This document shows, piece by piece, positions 1 to 13,537 of a DNA stretch of 64,000 nt (within the stretch, counting starts at the first letter, position 1; each line of letters opens with the position of its first letter). The DNA comes from Corella eumyota (taxonomy: Eukaryota; Chordata; Ascidiacea; Phlebobranchia; Corellidae). Position numbers and translations under genes: made by a program. The notes beneath the pieces were generated by a model. That model had not been told where the DNA came from. It saw only the letters and a program-made list of their open reading frames with translations, and ran no database searches. The stretch is from the NCBI GenBank assembly GCA_963082875.1, contig OY720099.1, forward strand, positions 5,890,001 to 5,954,000. The letters run 5' to 3'.

Positions 1-227
1 TTCAACATGTTAGGCTAAAATAAAATAGTTAAAAATTAAGTAAAAAAACAAAGCTTTAAGAAACAAAAAAGAGCTAAAAAAAACAAAAAAACATAGCTTC
101 TTAAAACAAAATAGCAAAAAACATAAAACAAAATAGAAAAAAAAACATAAAAAAAACAATGACAATGTGTAAGAAAGTACTTAAATGATTTTACAGAGCA
201 TAAGTAACATACTGTGTCTATTGCAAG

Positions 228-402
228 CGATGATGTTGATTTTAAGCCTCGTGTTGACAACACTGCAGACGGAGAAGCAATTGGAAACGCTGAAACATTT
301 CCGTTAGAGGACAAAGTTGTTGAAACACCAAGATCACTGTTTGACGGCAAACCACCTAAAACACAAAAATATTTTAATAGAATACAGAAATTTAATAAAT
401 AA
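228..402 (+). CDS. Last exon of an unrecognised gene (5' part outside window)
   Basis: An open frame of about 58 codons ends in TAA at 400-402. Its base composition is richer in G and C than its flanks and its codons look coding. There is no ATG in frame at the front and TAA lies in frame at 205-207, so it must be entered by splicing; the best acceptor is the AG at 226-227 after a weak pyrimidine stretch. The peptide is hydrophilic and acidic-to-basic (it contains VDNTADGEAIGNAE and ends FNRIQKFNK), with no domain I recognise. A polyadenylation hexamer follows 62 bases after the stop. It converges on the FERM gene that ends at 1895. Function unknown. Confidence 0.45.
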
Positions 403-463
403 TTCATTTTTAATTGTGAATACAATTTAATTTTTTTGTTCACCGTTTAGACAAAGTTTAGAA

Positions 464-469
464 AATAAA
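464..469 (+). terminator. Polyadenylation signal AATAAA
   Basis: Canonical hexamer a short distance downstream of the TAA at 400-402, supporting that exon as the 3' end of a gene. Confidence 0.5.
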
Positions 470-1894
470 TTTGATGACAAGAAAGTTATTTTACTTGAAT
501 GCAAGTGCAGAGGTGAATCTTCTTTATCCTGTACTTTTGAAGTTTCTGGGTAAACTGAAAATTTGTTATTTTAAATAAAGTTAAACCAAATTACAACAAC
601 AATAACAGTTACTATGGAAACCATATTTAACTTTGGTTTATTAGTCATGATGTTTGTTAATGTAAACTGTTATAATATCATAATGAATTTTGTGATGTAG
701 GTAATTTTTCTGTTTTTAGTAATAATGTTTTCACAAATGACAGGAAATAACTGTTCAACTAATTTACTAAATAAAAAAAACTTTTCTGTTTTTACTATTC
801 TAATCTTGTTCTTCTGAATGTTGCTGAATTATATTGGACATTGTTCTAAAGCCAAACTTTTATTCAACATCATTATTAAACTAAAGGCAACAGTGATAAA
901 AGAATTCAAACACAACAAACATAAAAACAACAAACTGAATTGAACATTAATAATAACAAAAACATTTTAAACAAATTAAAGCGATAACAAAATCACCTAC
1001 TTTATATAAAACGCATGTTTTCAACTATTCAAAAAAATGTTTTATAAATTATTAAAAGTCAATATTGATGACTAAGAAATTAACTGTAAATTAATTTATT
1101 TAATTTGATAACAGATAAATCATTTAAGTTGACAGATAGAAACAAAAAACTTTGGTAAAATCTCTAACACAAATGACAATACAATGCCATCGCATGCATG
1201 AATTTAGTTAGTTGTTCTCGGTTTTGTGTTAAAAAGTTTTCTTTTTTTCTGAGGTATTAAGTTAGTAGGGTAGGGTAATAAAAATACTTTAAAAGGGAAC
1301 TAGTTAGTCAAATTTTCCTTTTTCTTGCCTGACTAACATTGCTTTTTAATTTTTAAGAATTTATTATTTACATAACATAGGATTATATGAAAACATAATT
1401 AAGCAATGTTGCGTTTTAAATTATTCAAGAAATTAGCTGAAAAGACACCATTACTTTTAATTATTAGAAACAAACTATTTATAAAATGTACTAATAAGTT
1501 TAAAAAACCCTTATTCATGTAACATATTTTTCCTTAAAAAACAATTGAAAATTAATAAATTAAGTATTATTTATTTTTATTTAAAAAAATCATCTAAAAC
1601 TTTCTTGAGAAGACACGGATATTTTTAACTGGGCAATCGAGTTTTAAAGGCAGGATAAATTATTTTAGTAATCTAAAATTTGGACTGTGTATAAATAAAC
1701 ATTTGTTACCGGGAGAGTTTAAGGAACAATATATATAAAATACAGACACTTTGTTCCTTTAAATTTTTACAAAACAAAATATACTGAAATTAAATTAAAA
1801 AAATATAAACAAATCTGTACTATAACTTTCAACCATGAATACTCTTAGGATCAACCTACGGCGTCGAATAATAACTTAGTAAAATTGCATAAAG
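470..1894. other. Intergenic, convergent gene ends
   Basis: AT-rich sequence between two gene 3' ends. I see no exon, RNA gene or recognisable repeat here. It presumably contains the 3' UTR of the FERM gene. Confidence 0.6.
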
Positions 1895-4800
1895 TTAACA
1901 TTGTGAGGTATTGTTGTTCGCTCCATTGGGCACATTACAAAATGAGTTGACATCGCTCATAGAAAGCACTTCCATGCTGCTCGTTAAAGGTAAATTTTCA
2001 TTTTTTTCAAAATTATTTTCCGACATGTTAGTTTGTTTAATTCTATTGAACGACTTTTCCATTTCGCTTGCAAACGACGATAAAACATTTGTCTGATAAT
2101 CAGGACCTTCGTAGAAATCGTTAAATTTCATTGGAATCGGAGTAAGCAAGGACTCGTTTAGTAAGGATATGCGACGCTGTCCGGGAGATTTTTGTAGTTG
2201 ATCTTCATCAGAGTCAACAACAACACCGTACAACCCGTTGTTGCTGTCGTCCAAATCATCAGTGCTTCCCAATTCACAGTTCAAACTTTCAGTTGCTTTC
2301 TCGAGCTCATGCAAAGCTTCGTCAATATCCGAGGTATCGGGTGGGTTAGAAGGCACCGAATAAAACCCAGTTTGAATTAGTTTACTTTCAAGCTTGGCAT
2401 ATTGATTAGGGGTCAATGGCTCCCCACCTGCAATTCCTGGAATACTAACTTCACTGGCTGAGAACGGTATTGAAGAAAGATTACCGTTGAGTACTTCTTG
2501 TAGTAAAGACTTGTTAAGATGACTTGCAGATTTTGGACGTTCCATGTTCATGTAAACAGGCTTTTCTTCTTTAGGTTCAGGTGGCAATATTTTCAACTGT
2601 AACGGCGGAGAACGAACTGTTTTAGGAGGTAAAGGAGGGGGACTTGGAAGGGGCGATGGGTAAGAAATATTTTCAATTGGGGGAGGAGGGGGTGGGGGTA
2701 AAGGTTGTGACCTTAAGCTACTTATTGACCTTGCTAGGCTTGACCTGCTCTCAGAGCTACCCAGACTATTATTCTCAACTGTTAACTTGTCATTTGTGTT
2801 AGAGTACATACTTCTGTTAGTAGGGGCATGATTATTCGATACAACAACAACACAATTGCTTAAAATATCCGGCGCACCAGCATGCTGATTACCTTCTGAT
2901 TGTTCAACATTGCCAGAGTTGCTGTGGAGATTCTTGCTTTCGACTTGCCAGTTTTCCTCACTGGAACGATGTTCAATGACAACGCTGCTGGAGTTTTTGT
3001 TGTAGTTTGTTTCATTAGTCCAAGGTTTGGCCGATTGGTTACTTGCTTCTGAAAATTAATTTACAACTTAATTTAAGACAAAGTGGGTTTTAATCGTAGT
3101 TTATTAGGTACATGTTTTAAATTTAAGCTTTAGTCAATACTCTTTTAAAAAATAGTATTGCCAGTATAAGATTTTAGTTATGCAAAAAGTTATATTAAAA
3201 ATTTTGCTCACCTGGTGATGCAAAAACGTGACCATTAACCTCTGGTGTTGGTTTTATTGGACTAGGAACAAATTCACCACTTTGGTTACGTGGTTCTTCG
3301 TAGGCCTAATAAAAAAAAATTTATCATAAAATAAATATTTTTTATTAAAATAACAAAAATATTGAATTTTTTTTTAACTTACTTTGTCTGATGAAGATGA
3401 CACAGGAAGAGCTGGAGGTTGGGAGACCGGAACTTTATAAGTGGAAGTTTGTTTCCGACTAGAGACTCGAGCAAACGCGGTCCTGCGAAAGTTGCTATTT
3501 CGTACAAGCTCATGCAGTTGCTTCTGTGTTTTACCACTACAATAAAATTTATAACAAAATGTCAACTTTTATGTATTTGTAATGGAAAATTTACACACAT
3601 ATTAATATATACTTAAAGGCATTTGAAACAAAAAAGCAGTTATATTACTGTAATCAACTTAATAGTTACTAGTCATATAGGTAAAATTATAGTGTAAAAA
3701 TCTATGAATTTAAATAGAACTACAGTATAACCTAGATATTACTACAAAAACCAGTGATTTTCAAACTATGGGCTATAGAAGTGTGTTACTTTTAAACTAT
3801 TTTAACTGCTTAAGTTAAACAATTCGCAAAAGTCTTGACTTTATTTATATATTTTTTTAAACCAGTGCTAGTTTTTTTGTTTAGAAAAAGGCAAAAAAAG
3901 TTTTAGGCTGAACAGGCCTAAATCTGTAAATGTTTTTAACTTTTTGGACAAAAGCCGTCAAAAAAAATTTTGGAAACAACTGACTTATAAAAAAAAATAT
4001 TTTCGTAAAACCATTAAAAAATTAAATAATAAGATTATATTATATTATTCGGCTATTACTGGCAGTATAGATTAAAGTTTACACTTACGTATATCGGAAA
4101 GTGGATCCCCGTTTAAGTAGTAAGGGTTTTGGTTTTGCTTTGGGATGAACGTCCAATCGAAAGAAAGCATGATACTCAATACAATATCGCCAAAAAGATT
4201 TACAAATATCACGAGAAGGCATTACAAATACGAGAATGTCGCCAACACCAGCATTCGTACCCTATACCACATAATTTAAATTAAATTTAATGATTAAAAA
4301 TTAAAGGTTCTTATTTTGTAAAATCAACTACGTATAAATTCATTTAATCATTAGAAGTTAAGAGTTTTTTTTTACAGTAAAAAGAAAGCCTTTGTAAGAT
4401 AGCAACAGGATTTTCTTTTAAAGAACAACCCTATCAAATTACGTTTATAGAGCCAGATAGATTTAAAACATGAATTAAAGATGGTTGCTGGTTATAATTA
4501 AAAAGAAAAAGCACAAATGTTAAACAAACCAATTTCTACACAAAAGCTTGTAAACCGTTTGCAAATATTTATCTAAATTAAGAAAAGCAAACAGCTACAT
4601 TTAGCAAATTAGGTTAGGCAAAGAAACCTCTGTTTAACTGTTAAATTATTTACCAAAATTCTTAAAAAAAATTTAAAGCTCTCTTAAATTTTAAATTTTT
4701 AACATCTATAAATAAATTTATTTTCACCTCAGAAGTTGGTTCCGCAATTCGTAATTTGATGAGAAAGCGTTTCTTTTTAAAGCTTAATTTTCGAATTCGA

Positions 4801-7800
4801 GCCCAGTTAAAGGTATTTATTTTTGCATTGCCCTAAAGAAAAAGAATTTGTTTTAAAAAAAGGTAGTTTAAAATTTATTTCTTAAAACAGCAAAATTTAC
4901 ACAAATTTTAAATGTATATTTAAAAAAAAAACATTTCTTTTTTTACAAAAAAAAAACTTACCCGAAACACAATTACTCCCATATGTGCTACAGCCAAATT
5001 AATTGTTGCATTTTCTTGATCTTTTGCAGAATTTAGACGAAGACCGTAGTGATCCAAACGCCTTACTATTTCAAGAAGATGAAAATCTGCATCTGCAGGA
5101 GTTTGCCCACTAAAAAAAAAGTAGAGTTGTCAAAAAAAAAGTAGAGTTTGCCAAAAATTTTTTTAAGGAAAAATTTAAAGTCGTTAGAATAAAAGTCTAC
5201 TGATAAAAAAAATTGATAACTTAAAAACAGATTTAATACCTAATAATGCAGTTGTCAATAATAATCTATATTTTTTAAACCTCAAAACTAGTTTTTTTTT
5301 TAATAATTTACTCACAGATGCATTTTGTGCTGATCAGCAACTTTGTTTAAAATTTCTCGATTTAATAAATCACCCGTTAATATCGGAAATTCTTTTAAAT
5401 ATGCTAAATTTGCACATTCTGAACTTTCCCAGTCTCCAAATTCAGCTGTAAATGGAAAAAAAATTGTTTTATTTGAATACTGGTTTTAAAAACATTATCA
5501 TTATTTAAAAAAACTTTTTTACACTAAAAATAATGTTAATACATCAATTCTACATATAACACAATTTTATAAAACAATTTAAGAGAGTAAAACATAAACA
5601 ATTTTAAGAACCGAAATAATTTCTAACTTTTTAAAAATTATTAACAAACTTTAAAAAAATTAGCACACGCTAAAACATTTGCAACTTAACACTTACATTG
5701 AACAATGTAGGAAGCCATTGTGACCATTGTGTTTTCATTACACGGCAACAATCCCTTCAGTATGTCTTGTTTAACTTGTAGAGCAAACAGGTATCGAGTA
5801 TATTCTTCCTGGAGTTGACCAGGGTCAGGTGGAAAAAACTTGACAACAAACTGCATCACTATGTTGTTTATATCTAAAAAAAAACAATAGTAAAAATTTT
5901 TTTTTATATATTTTTTTTTTATCCTTGATATTGGAAGATCGACTTTACGACCTAAACATGGAGTAACATCCATTACTCCGTCCCAGTCTTGAGTAGACTT
6001 TGGCAGTTTGGAATATTATGGATAATAATTGCCTGATAATAAAGCTGTTGATTGGGTGCTGGCTCAGCAGAAGTTCATGTCGTTTATAGCACCTTAGTTA
6101 AGGCCGCTACAGCATGACAGCGGTGAGGACTGAACCCACAACCTTATGTAGTGTATCAATATACACAAATTGTTTAATGCATTTTGTTAAGTTATAATTA
6201 AAAAATTATTTAAATGAACTATACTCACTTAGAATTTGTTTTTTGATTTTCTTTAATGGTTCTAAAAAGACCATTCCACCTTCCTTATCTGGATACTGAA
6301 TACCAAAATAATCGGCCTCCAGCAAGTTCAAGTCTTTAAGTACCATTTGGTAGAGAACATTACCATAACTTTTTGCCTGAATTAAAAACATTAAATCAAT
6401 TTTTCTTAATTTTTTTAAATAAGAATTATTTATTTTCTGAAATTTAATGTATATATATCCATTTATATAGTGACGTTTAGTGGACTATAAAAAAATGTAT
6501 GCCCAATTAATAGGCCTACAAGATAAACAAAACTGCCATTTGTGGTGCGTGACTAAATTTTAGCATACAAACATTGGTTGTGAGTGGTGACCAAATCATA
6601 AAATTTATTGCTCGACAAAAATGTGAGCTATTGCCTAGTTTAGAAAAAATATTAAAACTGTAGTTTTCGAGCAATTGGATGTAAAAAAAATTTAAATATA
6701 TATGATAACAATTGTTGTTTATTATTATTTAACAACACATTTGTTTTTAGGAACTAACTACAACTTAATGTTTGAGATAGATATTATTTTGTCAATCGTG
6801 TAAAGTAAATTGTTTAAAAAAATAAAGTCCAAATTTAAAAATATCTATTTCAAGAACCATCAATAAAAGTATTCTATTTTGCTCAAATATCAAAATAAAA
6901 AAAAAAACTTTGGTACATTACAAATATAAAAATTTAATTAAAACAACCATTGCATTAAATTCATTTAACCTAAGATAAAAAACACAAAAATAAACTGCAT
7001 TGCCTTGCAAATTAATTAAAATTTATTAAAAAGTTCAAAGTACGTTATAAAATGTCCATGTTAATAAGCAACTAATTAAAGTAAAACTGCTGTCTTGATA
7101 CCCCACTAATAAAACTTGATGACTTAAGCAATTCTGAATATTTACAGAAGTTTTAATGTTGTATATAATATATTTATTTAAAATAATTATTTAATATTTG
7201 TTGGTAATAGGTTTGTAAAAAAAAACATGCTAAATCTAAAACATTTTAAATTATTTATTATAAAAATTAGCTAAAAAGTGAAATTAACAAATCTACTAAA
7301 ATAATTTGTTTTTTTGGTTTAACATTATACCCGTATGTTCAATACCTACAACTTCTGTAACAAACTGAGGTCATTTTTTTCAGTAATTATGCTTTACACC
7401 TCATTTATTGACATAATTATACCATAAATTTAAAATAGATCATTTTGAAATGTTATTACAACAATTTTAGATTGGGGTTTTGTGGTTACAAATAGATAAA
7501 TCTTGTTAAAAAAACAAAACTGTTTATAAGATGTATTAGTTTGCTGTTTTCAAATTAATGTTATTATCAGTAACATTAAAATTTTTAAATAAATATAAAA
7601 AATTAAAAAAAAAGCAAAATAAAAATTTAAAGAATTTAGGAAAAGGGTTTACATTTAGTTTCAACTAAATAACAATTAAAGTTCTGAAAATGGGCTCAGC
7701 ACGCAACCGTTATTAGATCCTTATTTCTTACCGCATTTTATTTTCCCTATTATAGAAAACTATTGGTGCGCGAACATTGAAATGTGATACAAGTGAAAAA

Positions 7801-9656
7801 GAAAAAACAATTTAAACTAAAAATTATAAAGTGGCTTGCTGTTTTAAATGTGACTTAAATTTAAAAAAGCAAACAAAAATATTTGAGATAAAAGCGAAAC
7901 AAAAGTTTAGTTTTGTACAGTATATACATTTAAACCTACATTTATATTACACTCAGTTAATTCTAATCTAAAACAAACAATAATAATCCAAAACACTGGA
8001 AAAACTACTTTTTAAAATCATTTTCATGTTTTCTATATACCATATAACCAAAAAAATAAATAAAAACTAGTAATATATATATGAAATTGTATATCATACT
8101 GTAATATATTTTGTGCATTTGATAGCCTTAGCGTAAAACCACGGAAATCATATACTTTATCTGAATTTGTTGTTACTTTTTTTAACCGCAGTTTTTATTA
8201 GTAAATTCAGTTTTTAAATAAAAACTTTAAACCAAAAAAGCTATGATTTAAGTAATAAAATCATATCATTAAAGTAATAAAATATGTTAACATTTGTGTT
8301 TTGGATAAAAAACTTATTTTTGCTTCTTTTAGCAGCTGTATTTGGAAATCCTTAAAAAAATTACCATAACAGATGTTAAACCTAAGATCAAAGTGAAGTA
8401 ATTTAAAAAATTTTAAAATTTTATTCAAAAAGTTTATTTTGGATAGGAAACAAACACATGATTAAAACTCATTCAGGAAACAATATCTCAAAATAATTGT
8501 GTCGGACGGAAGTTATTGGGAGAAATCTACTTTGTTACAACAACTATCACCAATTAAAAAAATAAAACAATTTTATGAATGAAATCTGATTTTACAAAAA
8601 GACTAAAAAATCAATTTAATTGTGATATATATTTAATATCTGTATATATCAATATAAAACTTTACAATAGTTGGTTAAAAATGTTTTATAATATTTAACA
8701 TAAAAAGGTATGTTTAAATTAAAAGTCTAATATCTTTATTTATATGATATTTAGTAAATGTTTATGAGTGTCTAATTTATATAAAGAAGGATTAATTTTT
8801 TGGGAAATTAAACAAATACAAAACACTATATGGATTACCAAAAAATATCGTAATAAAATTAAATTTTATAACAAAACAAATGAAAATAAGTGTAAAATTT
8901 ATCATATTTATGTATAGCAATTTTACTGCTTATTAAGCTCTTAGTTTAGCACATATGCTATACTTATTTGCAAGCTATTTTATACAGCGCAAAAATGTAT
9001 ATATAAGTCTATCTATCCTAAGATAACCCTTGTACGCGTGAAAATGAACAAATTTGTGGTTGTTAAAGATGACACCTCTTAAGACATATGTCTAGTTTAG
9101 TAAATCATTTATCAGCAGTTTTAAATAAAAAAACAACACTTTTAAACAACATCTCACACCTTTTTGTAGCTACTGCAAAATTTTAATAAAAAAAACAAAA
9201 TAATTATACTATTTCACACCAACGCTAAGATCTTGGTGTAAATTGTACCGGCTAATAAACTGCGATTTTAAACCAAGGAAAAACCCCAAGAGATTAAAGC
9301 GCACCATTAAATTAATATTGCATTAGGTATATACCTATCATTTATCCTAATTTAACTTTGAATTACCAAAAAAAATCCAGTACCAAATAGTCTTATGTTT
9401 GTTCTAGTAAAATATGAGTTTATTTTAAATTAAATTACTTATATTGGGAAGCATACCACAGTTGATATAAAACTGTTTTAAATAATAAACCAAAATGTAT
9501 TTAGACTATTTTACTCAAAATAAAAAGGTTGCAACCATTTCATGCAATAATATATAAAAACCAAACAATTTATCGTATTTCTTTTACCTTTACATCATAG
9601 GAATGTATTGTATTATCGAGCATACGAATCCTTGCTACTGATTCGTGTCCAGACAT
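1895..9656 (-). CDS. FERM and FERM-adjacent domain protein, FARP/FRMD7 group (10 exons, 783 aa)
   Basis: Exons (5' to 3'): 9588-9656, 6229-6376, 5697-5873, 5316-5445, 4962-5109, 4728-4832, 4089-4261, 3383-3536, 3212-3305, 1895-3048. The phases close exactly (2352 nt). Residues 1-316 form a FERM domain: F1 with [12 protein letters not shown]2 with [20 protein letters not shown] and ASYIVQ, F3 with [33 protein letters not shown] and [20 protein letters not shown]. Residues 317-368 ([11 protein letters not shown] onward) match the FERM-adjacent segment of FARP and FRMD7 proteins. The rest is low-complexity, Ser/Asn-rich, with a polyproline stretch (PPPPPPP, then [10 protein letters not shown]) that could bind SH3, WW or EVH1 domains. 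No DH or PH domain follows, so the layout is that of FRMD7 rather than the Rho-GEF FARP1/2. FERM proteins link membrane proteins and lipids to actin. Intron 1 is about 3.2 kb and I see nothing in it. The first base of the start codon is 9656. Confidence 0.88.
5920..6170 (-). mobile_element. tRNA-derived SINE, old copy, in an intron of the FERM gene
   Basis: Same family as the other SINEs here, diverged. It reads on the minus strand: tRNA-like head near 6170 with CTCATG-type arm and B box, unique body, tail at 5920 (TATCCTTGATAT on the plus strand). Confidence 0.7.
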
Positions 9657-11278
9657 CTTTGTAGTTATTTTAGAAGTTGGTTTTGTTGTTCCGTTGATTT
9701 TTGAGTTGTTTATAACTAACAGACAGCCAAGCTTTTTTGCTTGTTTGTTGGTTAGAAAAAATTAGATGATAAAATTAACATTTTTAAACAAAAAATTTAA
9801 AAAAAGATCTCTAAAATAAAAACAAAGAAATAATTTTGTAGCCAAACTAAAAATGGATTAAAAAAGTATTTTTTAACTTGTAACATCTGCTTTCCCTTTT
9901 GTTAAATAAGTTCTTTATTTTGGTAAATAAGTTCTTAAGCACTAACAGACTACGCTTAACTGTCTGCTTAAAAAGCAGTACAGTTGCAAAAAGCTAAAAA
10001 GCGAATATTGGAAATGTTGCCTGTAGCATCTGAGCTTTGGCTGTTCAGGCTGTTCGGTGGTCGCTAAAAGTCACGCTCAGTTCGTTGTTAGTTAAATAAT
10101 CCTCCTCTTTTAGGGAACGGATTTTAATCAACTTCTCCTTCTAACCTGATATATACATGCTGACTAAACTGGGATAGGCGGGCGGTATAAGTCTAACAAG
10201 TTTTATGATTTTAGCTTAAAAAAATTTGCAAGCGAGATGAGATCTACGATAAACTTACAAAGCGATCTGTCACAAAAAAAAGAAAAAAAGTTTACCATTA
10301 CGTCATTTTTATTCTCTTTTCGCCCGAAGAAAAAAGAATAAAAATGTTTTTTGCTCAAGCGAATGACAAGAAGACCACGTTGTCAAATAAAATACTACCA
10401 CATTTAGTTTTATTGTTGGGTTACATTTAAAAAATTTTAAATTTAATTTATTAAAGCATTTCGTTTTCTTATATTAATTTGATAAAATTCAAAGAAAATG
10501 GGTCGTTGTTAAAAATCTGAAAAAACGTGTATGTTAGAAAACGAATGTCAAGCAATAAAATAGCATTTTTGACAGGTAGGAAAAAAACATTTATGCTATA
10601 TTTTGTACATTTTTATGTTCTTAAACGTCATTCCAACTACTCATCAATCTTTTATAGTGACGTTATAAATCGACGATGACATTACAAGCCGCGAAAAAAT
10701 GCGAAATAGACGAAGTTCTATAGTAGTTTAAAGTGTTAGAAAACCGGAAAAATAAAAGCACAAAAATTTTTTATTTTTTATATACTTTAAATGTAAGCAA
10801 AGTTTAAAACTTAGTAAAATTACAAATAGCGTTTATTGTATTAAAAATGCTTTCAACATCTTTCCCACGGCTTTTTCACATAAAAAATAAAAATAGTGGT
10901 GTTATCGTATCCAAAAACTATGCTGTTTAATGTTGTAATGTGCGCTAAAAAGAAAAAAACATTATTTAAAATGTGACATTTGCGTACACTGGTGGCGCTA
11001 TATTGCCCTGAACGTTTCCATAGAAACACTTTTTGTAAATAGAAATATTGCTTTAATTTGTGTGGAAATGGATTAAAGTATCTTGCCAAATAATAGCTAT
11101 TAAATTCAAAATAACATGTCTATGGATTATTTAAGGTTTAGGGATATATTTTATTTATGTTAAGTTAATATTAAAGTAAATAGCACACATATTCATTCCT
11201 AAAGTTGCTTAATTACATTCAGATTAAATTAAGGTATTCTAGTAAGTATAAATAATTCTATTTTTCTTGTTTAGAATC
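9657..11278. promoter_or_regulatory. Shared upstream region of two head-to-head genes
   Basis: This 1.6-kb stretch separates the start codons of the FERM gene (-) and SPATA17 (+). It must hold both promoters. No convincing coding frame is present. I cannot point to a clear TATA box for either gene. Confidence 0.5.
11273..11278 (+). promoter_or_regulatory. Unpaired splice acceptor just before the SPATA17 ATG
   Basis: A good pyrimidine tract (TTTTTCTTGTTTAG) ends at 11274, four bases before the ATG at 11279. It fits a spliced-leader addition site; a 5'-UTR intron is the alternative. Confidence 0.5.
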
Positions 11279-12640
11279 ATGGCTACTTTTATTAAACTTT
11301 CAAAAACTGCACGTGTCATTGTGGAGGAGACAAGTGTGTTACAAAAACAGGCAGAAATTCACAGAGTCAAAGAATATGTTGCAGCACTAAAAATACAAAG
11401 TTGGTACAGAAAATTAAGGACGCAATATTACATTAGGTATGATGGTTTATATCTTGTTATTGGTTTTAATTTTTTGCTCTCTGTTTGACAACAAACCAAT
11501 TTTATGATTATTTTCAGCATATTTTGTATCTCAGTTTTTATTTTACTTATATTTAAGGTATAATAAACAATCTTAGACTTAATAAACTTTTAAAGGAATA
11601 TTTAAAATAAAAATAAGTATATATTTTTGGGACAAATTGATTATTATTTTTAAAACATTTATTTTGACTGTAACCTATTAATTAACAAATATTTAATGTA
11701 TAATTCTTATTTTTGTAGAACACATCTTAACAAGTGTGCGATTCAAATTCAAAGATGCTGGAGAGGTTACATGGGAAGAAGATACTTTGGCATTCGTGTC
11801 CGTAATCTTGTCATGATCATGCGAATGAATCTCTACAATGCCATGGCTGTTCGAATCCAGAAAACATGGAGAGGGTACATCATCCGCAAATTTACTCACA
11901 ACTTCTATGCAAGAAAACGCTACTTGGAAGCTTTAACAATTAAAAATGAGATCGTTCGTAGTGAACTTCGTGAATATCAAGAAAGACTGGAGTTGGAGGC
12001 CAAACAGAAAAAGCAAATACAAAGTGAGAAGAAAATGTTGTCCGACGCACGAAAACAACATTATCTTGTTAGTACACATCAAGTTCCCGGAATTTACAAC
12101 TCACCATTTAGGGAATTTCCCCATGAAATGGAGTTCAAGTTGAGGTCAGCCAAACATTTGCCACTTAAAAGAGTACAACCAAGGGATAAGTCAATGGGTA
12201 TTGTAGACAGTACCCCCTTGCCCCCCATTCCCAAAGCAACACCGCCTACAGAACAACCAATTAGGCAAAGTCCAATTCAAGGTCCTTTTAAAACCATTGA
12301 CCAAGTAAAAGAGCAACGTTACCGGCCACTCAATCCAACATTGCGTGTTGCAACAGATTATGGCGCACTAGAACACGCCAGGGAACAAATGAGAAAAGAC
12401 GAATGGACAAAACGACTTCATGATATTCCATTCATACCTTTCAGTAAACGAAATGTGCCCTACCAGCCATTGCTTCACACATCATCCAAATATGGGCACT
12501 TGCCATATGGAACCAAGTATTTCATAGAAGAAGACAAGACCTTGAACATTACTAACAAACGAATGAATACTTCGGTTTCTCCCATACCAATTTTTGACAA
12601 ATTTAAACATACTTATTCCAAAGGTTCAGTTGTTCTTTAA
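11279..12640 (+). CDS. SPATA17: SPATA17, IQ-motif protein (2 exons, 359 aa)
   Basis: Exons 11279-11436 and 11719-12640, split inside an Arg codon (AG|A). Three IQ-type calmodulin-binding motifs are visible: ALKIQSWYRKLR (residues 37-56), AIQIQRCWRGYMGRR (60-80) and AVRIQKTWRGYIIRK (about 98-118). The segments NLYNAMAVRIQ, PGIYNSPFRE, QGPFK and EQRYRPLNPTLRVA, and the tail containing YSKG, agree closely with my memory of vertebrate SPATA17, which is about 361 residues long. So length, order and motifs all match. Vertebrate SPATA17 is a testis protein that has been tied to calmodulin and to cilia or flagella; that role is family knowledge, not seen here. AATAAA lies 108 bases after the stop. 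Confidence 0.93.
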
Positions 12641-12747
12641 TAAGTTTTTCCTTTTTGATAATTTGATTTGATTTAGCATTGTTTTTTAAAATGTTTATAT
12701 CACATTGTTTTTGTACCATATATTCGCTTAGTTATGTTTTTATGACA

Positions 12748-12753
12748 AATAAA
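12748..12753 (+). terminator. Polyadenylation signal AATAAA of SPATA17
   Basis: Canonical hexamer about 110 bases downstream of the SPATA17 stop codon. Confidence 0.65.
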
Positions 12754-12942
12754 TTAGTTTAGCATTAACAAGCCGCATTTGTTATGCTCTTTGACTAAAT
12801 AGTCTTATAATATCTTTGTTCTGGTAGTTAGTGGGTTATATTACATTCATGTTGTGTGTACTTGGAGATTAAGCTGATAGTACCCATCCTAATTTTCGAT
12901 AAACCAAATAACTGAAAAGCATTTTGGATTAAACTGAGAAGG

Positions 12943-13360
12943 ATTTTGAAGGTTTATATGTTGGTTTCAAACGCAGAAGTAAATCTATACTTAGGAACCC
13001 TCCTAGTCCTTGCCACACCAGAAATCAGCATTGTAAATTGTATTCCAAGCTTCATGCATAGTTAAACTCTGTTAAAAGCGATAAAAACGCAGAAAAGTCC
13101 AAAGAAAAAAGTCAAAAGTTTAAATTTAAAAAGTCCAAATTCCAAAGTCCAAAAAATAGTAACTTCATGCTTTTACTGTAAACGTGTTTTGTTTTAATTG
13201 CATATAAAATGCTTTGTAAAAAGAAAAAGTATCCTGAAAGAACATAATTGCCTTGTAATAACTGTGTTTAACACAGTTTCAAAAAAATACATCGAATGCA
13301 CCATTTGTTATTTTGTCCTATTAAAGTTTCGAGGCGTTGCTATAATATCATTAAAATTTT
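12943..13360 (+). pseudogene. Decayed fragment of a DHRS4-like dehydrogenase plus 3' flank
   Basis: Bases 12943-13031 repeat the fuller copy at about 15340-15425 (AGGATTTTG, then GGTTTCAAACGCAG, CTTAGGAACCCT, CACACCAGAAA). A piece near 13040 repeats the ATTCCAAGC region of that copy. Farther on, the stretch around 13240-13360 (CCTTGTAATAACTGTGTTTA and GAGGCGTTGCTATAATATCA) repeats the 3' flank of the fuller copy (CCTTGCAATAACTGTGTTAA; AAGGCGATTGTAGAATATCA). Shared non-coding flank points to segmental tandem duplication rather than retrocopying. No open frame remains. Confidence 0.75.
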
Positions 13361-13537
13361 AACTTCAAAGTTTCAAATTCCATCCAACTTAAAACCGGGT
13401 TGGTTTTTTAAACAACTTTAAATACACCTTACTGCTATACATTTTGGGAGCTTTATTAGCGTTGACAAATAGATGTATGAAGAACAAATACCATAACGGA
13501 ATAAAATCTGGTTTTCAGTAATAATTTTAAAAGATTA

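Noticed and set aside
36-443. 135-codon minus-strand open frame
   Set aside because: Reverse shadow of the plus-strand exon at 228-402 extended through A-rich DNA; Phe/Leu/Cys-rich nonsense.
6490-6520. Short match (CCAATTAATAGG with GTATGC nearby) to 42107-42130
   Set aside because: About 20 bases with no matching ends or flanks; too little to call a repeat family.
10853-11089. 78-codon minus-strand open frame between the FERM gene and SPATA17
   Set aside because: No splice context, no recognisable peptide, low-complexity Phe/Tyr-rich composition expected of AT-rich DNA.
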